A stretch of DNA of 64,000 bases from an uncultured Coprococcus sp. (GCA_934247115.1 CAKQIY010000002.1:1-64000), one strand, 5' to 3'. Shown: positions 8,376 through 18,235, numbered from the stretch's first letter. Notes: generated by a model not told the origin, from the letters alone. A program made the numbers and translations.

Positions 8376-8628
8376 TGACGAAAAATGCTAAATGATAAAA
8401 TATGAGCAACTACTCATGTTGATTTTAAATGTGAGTTAGTTTAAACTAACATCGTAGATCATGTGAGCTCCTGTACCCTCTGTAAACTGCTGAATCGGAG
8501 GGACAGCAGGGGTTATACTTGCGCGAAAGAGGAGGTGCCATGTGCCCTGTGGGCACATATCGGAATGCACCGACGAAGTGCCGCCGACCGTAAGGGAGGG
8601 GGCGATACAAGAAAGGAGAAATATAAAA
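8376..8628 (+). promoter_or_regulatory. Long structured leader region of enolase
   Basis: The 253 bases before eno contain a perfect 16-bp palindrome, GTTAGTTTAAACTAAC (8435-8450), then a GC-rich stretch unlike the AT-rich surroundings. CCCTC/GAGGG and CTGCTG/CAGCAG near 8475-8515 overlap, so these two pairings exclude each other. A strong hairpin ATGTGCCC/GGGCACAT lies near 8539-8557. The GAAAGGAG site for eno is at 8611-8618. This looks like a regulatory leader or a small RNA, but I recognise no named riboswitch. Confidence 0.5.
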
Positions 8629-9933
8629 ATGATGAATTATCTTGAGATCGAAAAGGTAATAGGAAGAGAGATCCTTGATTCAAGAGGAAATCCAACAGTT
8701 GAGGCAGAGGTGTATCTGGCAGATGGAACAGTAGGCCGTGGTGCGGCACCAAGTGGAGCTTCCACAGGTGAGTTCGAGGCCCTTGAGCTTCGTGACGGAG
8801 ACAAGTCAAGATACCTTGGCAAGGGTGTCCAGAAGGCAGTAGAGAATATAAATACAACAATCAATGACGTACTTACAGGAATGGATGCGTCTGATATATA
8901 TGCAGTAGATGCAGCAATGATCAAGGCAGATGGAACAAAGGACAAATCAAAACTCGGAGCGAATGCTATTCTTGCAGTTTCAATCGCAGCAGCAAGAGCA
9001 GCTTCAATCTCACTTGACATTCCTCTTTACAGATTCCTCGGCGGAATCTCAGGAAACAAGCTTCCGGTTCCAATGATGAACATCGTAAACGGTGGATGTC
9101 ATGCTCTGTCATCAGGACTTGACGTTCAGGAGTTCATGATCATGCCGGTTGGCGCCCCATCATTCAAGGAGTGTCTGAGATGGTGTGCAGAGGTATTCCA
9201 CGCACTTGCAGGAATCCTCAAGGAGAGAGGCCTTGCCACATCAGTAGGTGATGAGGGTGGATTTGCCCCGGCACTCAAGTCTGACGAGGAGGCTATCGAG
9301 ACAATTCTCGAGGCTGTAAAGAAGGCTGGGTATGAGCCAGGTAAGGACTTCAAGATCGCTATGGATGCTGCTTCATCAGAGTGGAAGAGCGAGAAGGGCA
9401 AGGGCTGGTACAAGCTTCCAAAGGCTGGAACAGAGTATACAGCAGAGCAGCTCATCGAGCACTGGGCAAAGCTTGTTGAGAAGTATCCTATCATCTCAAT
9501 CGAGGATGGTCTCGATGAGGAGGATTGGGAAGGCTGGCAGAAGCTCACAGCAAGACTTGGCGACAAGGTCCAGCTTGTCGGTGATGACCTGTTTGTTACA
9601 AATACAGAGAGACTTGCAAAGGGTATCGAGATGGGATGCGCAAACTGTATCCTTATCAAGCTCAACCAGATCGGCTCAGTATCAGAGACACTTGAGGCTA
9701 TCAAGATGGCTCATAAGGCTGGATACACAGCAATATCATCACACAGATCAGGTGAGACAGCAGATACAACTATCGCAGATCTCGCAGTAGCACTCAACAC
9801 ATGCCAGATCAAGACAGGTGCTCCTTCAAGGTCAGAGAGAGTTGCAAAGTACAACCAGCTCCTCAGAATCGAAGAGCAGCTTGGCGACTCAGCTGTATAC
9901 CCTGGAATCAAAGCTTTCAACGTAAAGCAGTAG
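8629..9933 (+). CDS. eno: Enolase
   Basis: The 434-residue glycolytic enzyme converts 2-phosphoglycerate to phosphoenolpyruvate. It begins MMNYLEIEKVIGREILDSRGNPTVE and shows the catalytic and Mg2+ regions: GASTGEFEA, SVGDEGGFAP, ISIEDGLDEEDW, VGDDLFVTN, ILIKLNQIGS and SHRSGE. Length matches the family. I chose the ATG at 8629 because GAAAGGAG precedes it and the protein then starts as other enolases do; the same frame is open further upstream through the leader but that part is GC-rich non-family sequence. Codon use is that of a highly expressed gene. A terminator follows at 9958. Confidence 0.98.
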   Translation: MMNYLEIEKVIGREILDSRGNPTVEAEVYLADGTVGRGAAPSGASTGEFEALELRDGDKSRYLGKGVQKAVENINTTINDVLTGMDASDIYAVDAAMIKADGTKDKSKLGANAILAVSIAAARAASISLDIPLYRFLGGISGNKLPVPMMNIVNGGCHALSSGLDVQEFMIMPVGAPSFKECLRWCAEVFHALAGILKERGLATSVGDEGGFAPALKSDEEAIETILEAVKKAGYEPGKDFKIAMDAASSEWKSEKGKGWYKLPKAGTEYTAEQLIEHWAKLVEKYPIISIEDGLDEEDWEGWQKLTARLGDKVQLVGDDLFVTNTERLAKGIEMGCANCILIKLNQIGSVSETLEAIKMAHKAGYTAISSHRSGETADTTIADLAVALNTCQIKTGAPSRSERVAKYNQLLRIEEQLGDSAVYPGIKAFNVKQ

Positions 9934-9957
9934 GATAATAGCATTAGCCATACGAAT

Positions 9958-9998
9958 GCATCTCCACTGATGGAATCATCGGCGGAGGTGCTTTTTTT
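9958..9998 (+). terminator. Terminator of enolase
   Basis: GCATCTCC (from 9958) pairs with GGAGGTGC around an inner GATG/CATC stem, and a run of seven T follows (9992-9998). Confidence 0.88.
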
Positions 9999-10159
9999 GT
10001 GTTTCTGGCGGCAAACAAGGAAACCGACAGCAAAGGCTTATTAGTTAAAAAATTGCCTAAAATTTCCTCGATATTATGTATGCATTTTAATGCTAAAAAT
10101 ATGGAATCACTTGACAGATAGTGTTAAACTATACATAGGCTTATCGGGAGGTAGGAATC

Positions 10160-11083
10160 ATGGCTTCAAAAAGAGATTATTATGAAGTTCTCGGCGTATC
10201 AAAGACAGCCACAGACGCTGAGATAAAAAGAGCATATAGAACCCTGGCGAAGAAATACCACCCGGACACGAATCCTGGCGATGCGACGGCTGCAGAGAAG
10301 TTTAAGGAGGCCTCTGAGGCCTACGCGGTACTGTCTGATGCCGAGAAGAGGAAGATGTATGATCAGTTTGGAATGGCTGCATTCGATGGCTCCGGTGGAG
10401 CCGCCGGTGGTGATCCATTCGGAGGCGGAGGCTTCCACTTTGAGGGTGGAGACTTCGGTGATATGTTTGGCGATATATTTGGCTCGTTCTTTGGCGGCGG
10501 TGGCCACTCACAGAGAGGCGGATTTGGCGGATTCAGTCAGGGAAGCTTCAATGCGCGGGGCAGAGATATGGAGGCAAGCGTTACCATAGATTTTGATGAT
10601 GCTGTATATGGCTGTGACAAGACTCTGTCGTTCAATGATGGACGTGGAGGAAGCTCCCAGTTCACTGTTCACATACCAGCAGGCATAGACAACGGCGGTG
10701 TGATAAGACTGGCTGGCAAGGGATATCCCGGAACCGGCAAGGGGCAGCCCGGAGATATGCTGCTGAAGGTCAATGTAAGAGACAAGGCAGGTTATGAGAG
10801 AAAGGGTCTGGATATATACACCACGGCTCTAGTGTCATTTGACACGGCAGTTCTCGGTGGAGAGATATTGGTCCACACCATGTTCGGTGATGTGAAGTGC
10901 AAGATAGCACCGGGTACTCAGTCTGGAAGCAAGATAAGGCTTCGTGGCAAGGGTGTCCAGGCCAGGGGCGGCAATACCCATGGAGATCATTATGTTACCG
11001 TGAGAATTGCAGTTCCAAGGAATATTTCACCAGAGGCGAAGGATGCGCTTAAGAAGTTCACAGAGCTTGTGAACAAGGGCTGA
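10160..11083 (+). CDS. DnaJ-family co-chaperone without zinc finger (CbpA-like)
   Basis: The 307-residue protein stimulates Hsp70 ATPase and delivers substrates. Its J domain (residues 5-70) has the HPD motif at 34-36. A glycine/phenylalanine-rich linker (about 75-130) follows, then two DnaJ C-terminal beta domains (VTIDFDDAVYG..., GLDIYTTALVSFDTAVLGG). There is no CxxCxGxG zinc-finger domain, so it is a CbpA/type II co-chaperone and not the canonical DnaJ. The ATG follows GGGAGGT. TTGACA at 10111-10116 lies upstream but its -10 partner is unclear. I see no CIRCE site here. Confidence 0.93.
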   Translation: MASKRDYYEVLGVSKTATDAEIKRAYRTLAKKYHPDTNPGDATAAEKFKEASEAYAVLSDAEKRKMYDQFGMAAFDGSGGAAGGDPFGGGGFHFEGGDFGDMFGDIFGSFFGGGGHSQRGGFGGFSQGSFNARGRDMEASVTIDFDDAVYGCDKTLSFNDGRGGSSQFTVHIPAGIDNGGVIRLAGKGYPGTGKGQPGDMLLKVNVRDKAGYERKGLDIYTTALVSFDTAVLGGEILVHTMFGDVKCKIAPGTQSGSKIRLRGKGVQARGGNTHGDHYVTVRIAVPRNISPEAKDALKKFTELVNKG

Positions 11084-11103
11084 TAATATTATGTTCACAT
11101 AGA

Positions 11104-11149
11104 AACCAGGGCGGAAAGCTCACTTTATGAGCGGTCTGCCCTGGTTTTC
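11104..11149 (+). terminator. Terminator of the DnaJ-like gene
   Basis: AACCAGGGC pairs with GCCCTGGTT around an AGCTCA/TGAGC inner stem, followed by a short T-run. It ends before the promoter of the next gene. Confidence 0.85.
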
Positions 11150-11169
11150 TCAGCTAAAGAGGGAGATTC

Positions 11170-11198
11170 TTGACTTTGCAGACAAAAATACATATAAA
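11170..11198 (+). promoter_or_regulatory. Sigma-A-type promoter of the sce7726/GH31 group
   Basis: TTGACT (11170-11175) and TATAAA (11193-11198) are 17 bases apart. Initiation near 11205 gives a short leader to the ATG at 11232. Confidence 0.75.
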
Positions 11199-11231
11199 TA
11201 TTACTTCAAACAATTGATTTCAGGAGGGAAA

Positions 11232-11978
11232 ATGTTATTAGATAAAGATATACGAGAACCGCTGTTTGAATTTCTGGAGGAACGGTACGGAAAGGTACGT
11301 ATCCTTGAGGAAAAGACCGTGGGCAATTCCCGTGCGGATGTCGTGATGGTCATTCCGGATAAAGTGGTCGGTATAGAGATAAAAAGTGATGCGGATACAT
11401 ACACGCGGCTGGAGAGTCAGGTAGCAGACTATGATCTGTATTTTGACCAGAATATCGTGGTGGTGGGAAGTACACATGCAGGTCATGTGGCAGAGCATGT
11501 ACCAGACTACTGGGGGATCATATCTGTTGAAGAATATGATACAGGCAGCAAGTCAGATGCAGGCGAAAATGCGGATGTGAATATGGGTGGCAAAGCAACT
11601 GGTGGAGGCACAACTGATCCATCTGATAAAGGGACGCAAAAGATAGACTTCTATGTAGTGCGAGAGATGCAGCCCAATCCAAAAGCGGATATTCTCCGCA
11701 CCATCCGAATACTTTGGAGACCGGAGCTTGCACATATTCAGGAGACCTACAGCCTTCCGATGTATAAGGGCAAGAGCAAGGACTTCGTGAGAACCCTCAT
11801 AGTTGACAGACTTCCGGCGGAGATCGTGCATCATGAGATAAGTGAGATCCTGTTCGAGAGGGATTATGCCGCCATGATCGAGCAGATACAGGAATTCAGA
11901 AAGGCGCAGGCGGCAAAGCGCGGCAAGACGGTAAGGAAGAAGAAAAAGAGATACAGAAGAAAAAAGAGAGATGCATAG
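11232..11978 (+). CDS. sce7726 family protein
   Basis: The 248-residue protein resembles the sce7726/MmcB-like family, predicted to have a restriction-endonuclease-like fold. The core is RADVVMVIPDKVVGIEIKSD, where the Asp and the E-x-K pair could form a PD-(D/E)xK nuclease centre. A linker of low complexity (about residues 135-170) and a very basic C-terminal tail rich in KKKKR suggest nucleic-acid contact. I chose the ATG at 11232 with CAGGAGGG just before it; an upstream start at 11127 falls inside the previous gene's terminator. The GH31 gene follows after 10 bases. Function unknown. Confidence 0.75.
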   Translation: MLLDKDIREPLFEFLEERYGKVRILEEKTVGNSRADVVMVIPDKVVGIEIKSDADTYTRLESQVADYDLYFDQNIVVVGSTHAGHVAEHVPDYWGIISVEEYDTGSKSDAGENADVNMGGKATGGGTTDPSDKGTQKIDFYVVREMQPNPKADILRTIRILWRPELAHIQETYSLPMYKGKSKDFVRTLIVDRLPAEIVHHEISEILFERDYAAMIEQIQEFRKAQAAKRGKTVRKKKKRYRRKKRDA

Positions 11979-11988
11979 AGGTGACAGC

Positions 11989-13977
11989 ATGATAAAGAAG
12001 TACACTTACGGAAAGCCATTTCAGACAGAATCAGTAGTGGCAGATATCGCAGCAGAAAAAGGACAGCCAGATTACGGCAATATAGACTTAACAGCCGGAT
12101 TTTCGTATACATTTGGTCTTGAGGACAGTGATATAGTATACGGTCTCGGCGAGGCGAACAGAGGAATCAACAAGAGGGGCTACAAGTACATAAGCAACAA
12201 CACAGACATTCCGCATCATCACGAGGATGTATACTCACTGTATGCATCACACAACTTTATCATAGTTTCGGGTGCGCAGACATTTGGCCTGTATTTTGAC
12301 TATCCATCCACGATCACATTTGATGTGGGATATACGAAGTGCGATGAGCTGCACATTTTCTGCGACAGCGCAGATCTGGATATCTATGTGATAACAGGTG
12401 ACAGCCCATATGATATCACAAAGCAGTTCAGGAAGATGATCGGGAGAAGTTATATACCGCCAAAGTTCGCATTTGGATTTGGACAGAGCCGCTGGGGATA
12501 CAAGACACCAGAGGACTTTGAGATGGTGGCGAGGAAATACAGGGAGAACCACATCCCGATCGATATGGTCTACATGGATATAGATTACATGGACAGCTAT
12601 AAGGATTTCACCATAAATGACGACTTTGGCGATTTTTCAGAGTATGTGGAGAATCTGAAAAAGGATAATATCCGTCTTATTCCAATAATCGATGCCGGTG
12701 TAAAGATCGAGGAAGGTTACGATGTGTATGAGGAGGGCGTGGCAAATAATTACTTCTGCAAGAGAGCAGATGGAAGTGATTTCGTTGCAGCGGTATGGCC
12801 TGGATATACACATTTTCCTGATGTGCTGAACCCTGAGGCGAGACGATGGTTCGGTGCAAAATACAAGATCCTCACGGATGCAGGTATAGAGGGCTTCTGG
12901 AATGACATGAATGAGCCGGCGATCTTCTTCACCCCGGAGGGTGTGAGCGAGCTGAAGGAAGCGATGAAGGAATTCATTGATAAGGACGAGACTGTGGACG
13001 ATGTCTGGGGCATCTCGGGTAAGGCAGCAGGTGTTGCCAACAATCCGAAGGATTACGCATCTATGTATCACAATGTGGATGGGGAGATGGTGCGTCACGA
13101 CAAGGTCCACAACCTCTTTGGATATAACATGACAAGGGCAGCAGGCGAGGCGCTTCGCGAGATTTCACCGGATGAGAGACGACTTCTGTTCTCCAGATCG
13201 TCTTATATAGGAATGCATCGTTATGGCGGCGTCTGGATGGGCGACAACAAATCGTGGTGGTCACACATCCTACTCAACATCAAGATGCTTCCATCCATGA
13301 ATATGTGCGGTTTCCTGTATACGGGAGCGGATCTCGGCGGATTTGGATGCGACACATCCAGAGACCTTCTTCTCAGATGGCTCGCACTCGGCGTGTTCAC
13401 TCCGCTCATGCGCGACCATTCTTGTGAGGGTACAAGAGATCAGGAGTGCTATCAGTTTGAGCATATAGAGGATTTCAGGAATGTGATCGGTGTCCGTTAC
13501 CGGTTGCTTCCATATATATACAGCGAGTACATGAAGGCTGCCTTGACGGACGACATGATGTTCAAGCCTTTGGCATTTGAATATCCGGATGACAGGATTG
13601 CAGCCCATGTGGAGGATCAGCTCATGCTGGGAAATGAGATCATGATCGCACCGGTTTACACGCAGAATGCCATCGGAAGATATGTGTATCTGCCGGAGGA
13701 TATGATGCTTGTAAGGTTTACGGCAGACGGAGCAGTTGAGCAGACGGAGATGCCTGCGGGACATCACTTCGTGGAGATTCCGGAAAATGAGGTCATCCTG
13801 TTTGTAAGAAACGGCAAATGTATACCTGTCGTGGATGTGGCGGAGTGCGTTGCTGATATCGACAAGACTACAATGCAGCTGATCGGCTACAAGAACAGCA
13901 GTTATATGCTGTACGATGATGACGGTTATACCAGAGAGTATGATCTGGAGAAGAACAGTGCATTATTATTTAAATAA
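11989..13977 (+). CDS. Glycoside hydrolase family 31 (alpha-glucosidase-like)
   Basis: The 662-residue cytoplasmic enzyme is a GH31 member: an N-terminal beta-sandwich, the (beta/alpha)8 barrel and C-terminal beta domains. The catalytic nucleophile is Asp306 in FWNDMNEPA and the likely acid/base is Asp476 in MRDHSCEG. Family members release alpha-linked glucose or xylose from oligosaccharides. No signal peptide is present, so it acts on imported sugars. The ATG at 11989 has AGAGGTGA upstream. A Cof phosphatase follows after 12 bases, so the two are probably co-transcribed with the sce7726 gene. Exact linkage preference is not readable. Confidence 0.93.
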   Translation: MIKKYTYGKPFQTESVVADIAAEKGQPDYGNIDLTAGFSYTFGLEDSDIVYGLGEANRGINKRGYKYISNNTDIPHHHEDVYSLYASHNFIIVSGAQTFGLYFDYPSTITFDVGYTKCDELHIFCDSADLDIYVITGDSPYDITKQFRKMIGRSYIPPKFAFGFGQSRWGYKTPEDFEMVARKYRENHIPIDMVYMDIDYMDSYKDFTINDDFGDFSEYVENLKKDNIRLIPIIDAGVKIEEGYDVYEEGVANNYFCKRADGSDFVAAVWPGYTHFPDVLNPEARRWFGAKYKILTDAGIEGFWNDMNEPAIFFTPEGVSELKEAMKEFIDKDETVDDVWGISGKAAGVANNPKDYASMYHNVDGEMVRHDKVHNLFGYNMTRAAGEALREISPDERRLLFSRSSYIGMHRYGGVWMGDNKSWWSHILLNIKMLPSMNMCGFLYTGADLGGFGCDTSRDLLLRWLALGVFTPLMRDHSCEGTRDQECYQFEHIEDFRNVIGVRYRLLPYIYSEYMKAALTDDMMFKPLAFEYPDDRIAAHVEDQLMLGNEIMIAPVYTQNAIGRYVYLPEDMMLVRFTADGAVEQTEMPAGHHFVEIPENEVILFVRNGKCIPVVDVAECVADIDKTTMQLIGYKNSSYMLYDDDGYTREYDLEKNSALLFK

Positions 13978-13989
13978 GGAAGAGAAGAC

Positions 13990-14790
13990 ATGAAGAACGT
14001 AAAATTAATAGCATCCGACATGGATCATACACTGCTTATGGAGAATGGAAAACTCCCGGATGGTTTCTTTGATTATATTGACAGGCTGGATGAGAAGGGG
14101 ATTCGTTTTGTTGTAGCCAGCGGAAGACCGATGTACACCCTGAGGGACATGTTCGGAGACAAGATGGATAAGATGGTGGTCATCGGTGATAATGGTGCGG
14201 CTATCTCCAACTGCGGCAAGATCATATACAAGAGCCTGATGGAGGTGGAAGAGTACCAGAGTATGATACGCTTTGTGGAGGATGAGACAGATGGTGTTGC
14301 TGTACTGTGTGCTCTATCCGGAGCATATGTCCTGAAAAAATACGAGAAGTATGCGAAGTTTTTCAAAGCATTTCTCAGCAATCTTGTGTTTGTTGATGAT
14401 ATGAGAAGCCTTGACGTCGAGGCCAATAAGTTTACGATATTTGCTCCGGATAAGGATGCCGCTGTGAAGTACAAAGAGATCTATACGCCACGTTTTGGAG
14501 ATAACTTCTCAGTCACTGTGGGCGGAAGAGAATGGATTGACATCATGAATAAAGGTATCAATAAGGGAATGGCCATGAGAAAGATAGGAGAACTTCTTGG
14601 TATCGATACCAGTGAGATGATGGCATTCGGAGACAACTTCAACGATGCGGAGATGCTGAAGACGGTATACTACAGCTATATCGTGGAAAATGCGCAGCCT
14701 GGCATGGAGAAGTTTGCAAGATTCCGCGCCCCATCCAATGAGGAGCGTGGAGTGCTCCAGGTTATGGAGCAGGTGCTGGCAGCCAACTAG
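13990..14790 (+). CDS. Cof-type HAD-IIB phosphatase
   Basis: The 266-residue protein has HAD motif I as SDMDHTLL (nucleophile Asp10, acid/base Asp12), motif II as VVASGR, the conserved Lys in GINKGMAM and motif IV GDNFNDAEM. The middle contains the Cof-type C2B cap. Such enzymes dephosphorylate sugar phosphates, FMN or similar small molecules in the cytoplasm. It lies 12 bases after the GH31 gene with an AGGAAGAG site, which suggests work on a sugar phosphate, but this is inference only. Confidence 0.92.
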   Translation: MKNVKLIASDMDHTLLMENGKLPDGFFDYIDRLDEKGIRFVVASGRPMYTLRDMFGDKMDKMVVIGDNGAAISNCGKIIYKSLMEVEEYQSMIRFVEDETDGVAVLCALSGAYVLKKYEKYAKFFKAFLSNLVFVDDMRSLDVEANKFTIFAPDKDAAVKYKEIYTPRFGDNFSVTVGGREWIDIMNKGINKGMAMRKIGELLGIDTSEMMAFGDNFNDAEMLKTVYYSYIVENAQPGMEKFARFRAPSNEERGVLQVMEQVLAAN

Positions 14791-14832
14791 TAGGCGGAGT
14801 ATAGAAACAGTCATAAATAACGGATAGAAATC

Positions 14833-14870
14833 AAAGGCTCAGTCTCTTATTAACAGGGGCTGGGCCTTTT
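14833..14870 (+). terminator. Terminator of the sce7726-GH31-Cof group
   Basis: AAAGGCTCAG pairs with CTGGGCCTTT across a TTATTAACA loop and ends in TTTT. Confidence 0.75.
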
Positions 14871-14996
14871 AATATATTGATAATGTAAGCAGTGACCACT
14901 AAATCTTAATATTAAACGTAATAAGATTGTAAGATGTGGATGTTAGAATAAAATCATCAAATAGATCAGACAAGAAAATGAAAAGGAAGAGGTATC

Positions 14997-15695
14997 ATGA
15001 ATATATTATCAACCCACAATCTTACAAAGACATACGGAACAGGAGACAATGTCGTGCATGCGCTTACAGATGTATCACTTGATGTTGAAGAGGGGAAATT
15101 TGTATCTATCATAGGCAGTTCGGGAAGTGGAAAGTCAACTCTTCTAAATCTCTTAGGAGGTCTCGACAGGCCTACATCGGGGGATGTTATACTGGACGGC
15201 AAAGCTATTTTTGAAATGGACGATGAGGCACTTACTATATTCAGAAGACGAAAGATAGGATTTGTTTTCCAGAATTACAATCTGGTGCCAATATTAAATG
15301 TGTACGAGAATATAGTGCTTCCAATTGAGCTGGATGGAACGAAGATAGACACTGCGTATGTAGATAAAATTATGGATGTGCTCGGCTTATCGGAAAAGAA
15401 ATTTTCCATGCCTAACCAGCTGTCAGGAGGCCAGCAGCAGAGGGTTGCGATAGCCAGAGCGCTGGCAGCAAAACCTTCTATCATATTGGCTGATGAGCCG
15501 ACAGGCAATCTGGACAGCAAGACCAGCATGGATGTCATTGCACTGTTAAAGCTGACTGGTAAAGAGTTCGCACAGACGATAGTGATGATCACTCATAATG
15601 AAGAGATAGCAACCATGGCAGACCAGATGATACGGATTGAAGATGGCAGGATCTTCTCAGCAGGAGTACCAAATGGGGGTGAGAAGGATGCTTAG
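14997..15695 (+). CDS. ABC transporter ATP-binding protein, MacB/LolD type
   Basis: The 232-residue ATPase has Walker A GSSGSGKST (residues 40-48), Q-loop QNYNLVP, signature LSGGQQQR, Walker B IILADEPTG and switch histidine in MITHNEE. It belongs to the MacB/FtsE/LolD group that powers export or mechanotransmission through FtsX-like permeases. The permease gene overlaps its end by 8 bases, and a response regulator and a kinase follow, so the four genes form an exporter with its own sensor, a layout common for antimicrobial peptide resistance or envelope stress. AGGAAGAGG precedes the ATG. Confidence 0.94.
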   Translation: MNILSTHNLTKTYGTGDNVVHALTDVSLDVEEGKFVSIIGSSGSGKSTLLNLLGGLDRPTSGDVILDGKAIFEMDDEALTIFRRRKIGFVFQNYNLVPILNVYENIVLPIELDGTKIDTAYVDKIMDVLGLSEKKFSMPNQLSGGQQQRVAIARALAAKPSIILADEPTGNLDSKTSMDVIALLKLTGKEFAQTIVMITHNEEIATMADQMIRIEDGRIFSAGVPNGGEKDA

Positions 15696-18171
15696 GAACA
15701 ATAATCAGGCAGCGGTGAGCAGGATATATCACCGCATGTTAAAGCAGAACAAAGTGCGAAATGTAATTGTTATTCTGGCGATCGTTCTAACGACATTTAT
15801 GTTCACGGCTGTATTTACATTGGGATTTTCCGTAGCTAAAAATCTTAACCAGATGCAGCTCAGACTTCAGGGAACAAGATCTTCTATATATATGGAGCAT
15901 CCATCTGAAGGTCAGATAAATGATATAAAGTCCTGTCCGTCACTTCTTGCGGCGGGAATACAGATCGATGCACAGACGGTAAGCACGGAATCAGGCAAGT
16001 ATAGTTATCTGCTTCAATATTATGATGACACGGAATTTAATGAGAATCTGAAACCTGCCATAACCGATGTAAATGGCAGTTATCCGAAGGACGAGAATGA
16101 GATAATGCTCACAAAGCAGATACTTGACAATATGGGTATCACGTCGCCAAAGGTAGGTCAGAACGTTACTTTGGTGATGGATGGTGAGAGGAAAAACTTT
16201 GTGCTCTCAGGCTGGTACACAGGATTTGCCAAGAACAGCGTATGCCTGGTGTCAAAGAAATATGTGGATTCCCAGGGAATAGATATGCAGAAAGATGGAC
16301 GTGTCAGTATCTCCGCAAAGGAGGGCAAGGGTGATAAACTCCAGGATGAACTTGAGAAAAATGTTACTTTGAGGCAGGACCAGAAGTTTGACGTGAAATA
16401 TGATGTTCAGTCTGAAAATGGTTCAAACCGTGTTTTTATAGCTATAAGTATAGGCATTATAGCTCTTATGATACTCCTTAGTGGATATCTTCTTATATAT
16501 AATGTAATGTATATATCTGTTACAAAGGATATAAGATTCTATGGAATGTTGAAGACCATCGGAGCCACGATGTCCCAGATACAGAAGATAGTGAAAAAAC
16601 AGGCACTATATCTGGCTTGTATAGGAATTCCGATAGGGGTACTCCTTGGAACGGCGGTGTCATTTGGCGTTGTTCCTCTTGCTATGAACATGCTGTCGAT
16701 AGACAGGGAATCTGCACTTTCATCGGCGGTCAGTTTCAATCCGGGAATATATGTATTCTCCGTGGTATTTGCATTTGCAACTGTATTTATAAGTGCAAGG
16801 AAACCGGCAAAATATGCCGGGAAGATATCTGCAATCGATGCTATGAAATATGCTGGAAATATATCGGGAACAAGATATAAATCCACCAGTGGAGGAAGAC
16901 CCTGGAAGATGGCATGGAGGAATGTGTTTCGTGAAAAGAAGAGAAGTATACTTGTGTTCGCATCAATATTCATGGGTTCAGTTACATTTCTGTGTGTGAA
17001 TACATTTATATCATGCATGGATGCGGACAGTTATATAGAGCACTATCTTCACAATGATTATGTGCTATATGGCGACGGAGAATCAGATAACTCTAAGCCT
17101 CAGGCGACCATGGCAGATATCGCGGATCAGATGCGCAGCATTCAGGGTATGGATACTGTAGAGGTGAACAGAAGCGCAAAGGTAAGACTGCCATTTGACG
17201 CTGAACTTTATGCACCGTTTATTGAGAGCGAGGATGACCCGGAATCTCTTGCGACATTTTATGAGACAACGACCAACAGTGAGGCACAGTATGGGGCACC
17301 GCTGATATCGGTCAATTCAGATATGATAAAGCTCTACAACAAAACTGCAAGACAGAAGATTGATATAGATGCATTCAAAAAAGGAGAGGTATGTCTGATA
17401 GGTTATGTAGATTCCATATCAGCGTCGGAGCGGATGATGGATAAGGCTCTGACACTTGTAAATGACCAGACAGGCAGGAAGAGACAGATCTCAGTCGGTG
17501 CAGCCATGATGAGGACAGAGCAGTCAGCAATCACCGCCGGATATTACTGGACACTTGGTGGAGCTCCGGAGGCGATATTTGTGAGTGATGCGGTGATGGA
17601 TGATCTGTTCCCGGATGCGGAGATCTCATGCATCATTGCGGATGCGGAGAAAGGAAAAGAATCAGAAGTGACAGCATATGTACAGCGCATCGTAAAGGAA
17701 AATCCAGTCATAGCCGGGAGTGATATCAAGTCGGTGGAGGGCTCGGAATTCAAGAAGTCTATGCTGTCACTTGAGGTGATAGGCGGTGGAATGTCGATCA
17801 TATTGATACTTATCGGAGTTGTGAATTATATCAATGTTATGATCACCGGTGTATATACGAGAAAGCTGGAACTGGCAGTGCTTGAGAGCGTTGGAATGAC
17901 AAAGAGGCAGATACGTAATATGCTTATGTACGAGGGCATGTTTTATGGTATTATAACAACAGTACTTATTGTGACGCTTGGAAGCCTTATGATGTATGGA
18001 GCTGGCCGGCTAAGTGTGAATATAGCCGATTATGCAGTATTTCATTATCCGTATGCACTTGTTGCCGGAGTCGTTGTTGTGCTGTTTGCTATATGCATTG
18101 TGGTTCCGGCGATGGTGTTCAGACTTGTGACAAAAGATACGGTGACAAGCCGGCTGAGAGAAGCATCATAG
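15688..18171 (+). CDS. FtsX/MacB-type ABC transporter permease
   Basis: The 827-residue membrane protein has a signal-anchor helix (VIVILAIVLTTFMFTAVF), a large extracellular domain, three helices of a first FtsX domain, a central helix (SILVFASIFMGSVTFLC), a second extracellular domain and a final three-helix FtsX domain (about residues 695-815). This duplicated layout is the Gram-positive ABC3/FtsX family. It pairs with the ATPase encoded immediately upstream. I chose the ATG at 15688, behind GGGGGTGA, which overlaps the ATPase stop; the frame is open further upstream inside the ATPase gene. Probable role: export or stripping of a peptide or lipid-linked compound. Confidence 0.92.
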   Translation: MLRNNNQAAVSRIYHRMLKQNKVRNVIVILAIVLTTFMFTAVFTLGFSVAKNLNQMQLRLQGTRSSIYMEHPSEGQINDIKSCPSLLAAGIQIDAQTVSTESGKYSYLLQYYDDTEFNENLKPAITDVNGSYPKDENEIMLTKQILDNMGITSPKVGQNVTLVMDGERKNFVLSGWYTGFAKNSVCLVSKKYVDSQGIDMQKDGRVSISAKEGKGDKLQDELEKNVTLRQDQKFDVKYDVQSENGSNRVFIAISIGIIALMILLSGYLLIYNVMYISVTKDIRFYGMLKTIGATMSQIQKIVKKQALYLACIGIPIGVLLGTAVSFGVVPLAMNMLSIDRESALSSAVSFNPGIYVFSVVFAFATVFISARKPAKYAGKISAIDAMKYAGNISGTRYKSTSGGRPWKMAWRNVFREKKRSILVFASIFMGSVTFLCVNTFISCMDADSYIEHYLHNDYVLYGDGESDNSKPQATMADIADQMRSIQGMDTVEVNRSAKVRLPFDAELYAPFIESEDDPESLATFYETTTNSEAQYGAPLISVNSDMIKLYNKTARQKIDIDAFKKGEVCLIGYVDSISASERMMDKALTLVNDQTGRKRQISVGAAMMRTEQSAITAGYYWTLGGAPEAIFVSDAVMDDLFPDAEISCIIADAEKGKESEVTAYVQRIVKENPVIAGSDIKSVEGSEFKKSMLSLEVIGGGMSIILILIGVVNYINVMITGVYTRKLELAVLESVGMTKRQIRNMLMYEGMFYGIITTVLIVTLGSLMMYGAGRLSVNIADYAVFHYPYALVAGVVVVLFAICIVVPAMVFRLVTKDTVTSRLREAS

Positions 18172-18235
18172 ATATTTGGCAGACCGGGAGTCATGAAAAT
18201 GATATGGAATCAGTATGTAATTGATAGGAGAAAGT

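Noticed and set aside
8463..8645. Small protein in the enolase leader
   Set aside because: The 60-residue frame has odd composition (Arg/Cys/Gly-rich), overlaps the eno start in another frame and coincides with RNA pairings. A leader RNA explains it better.
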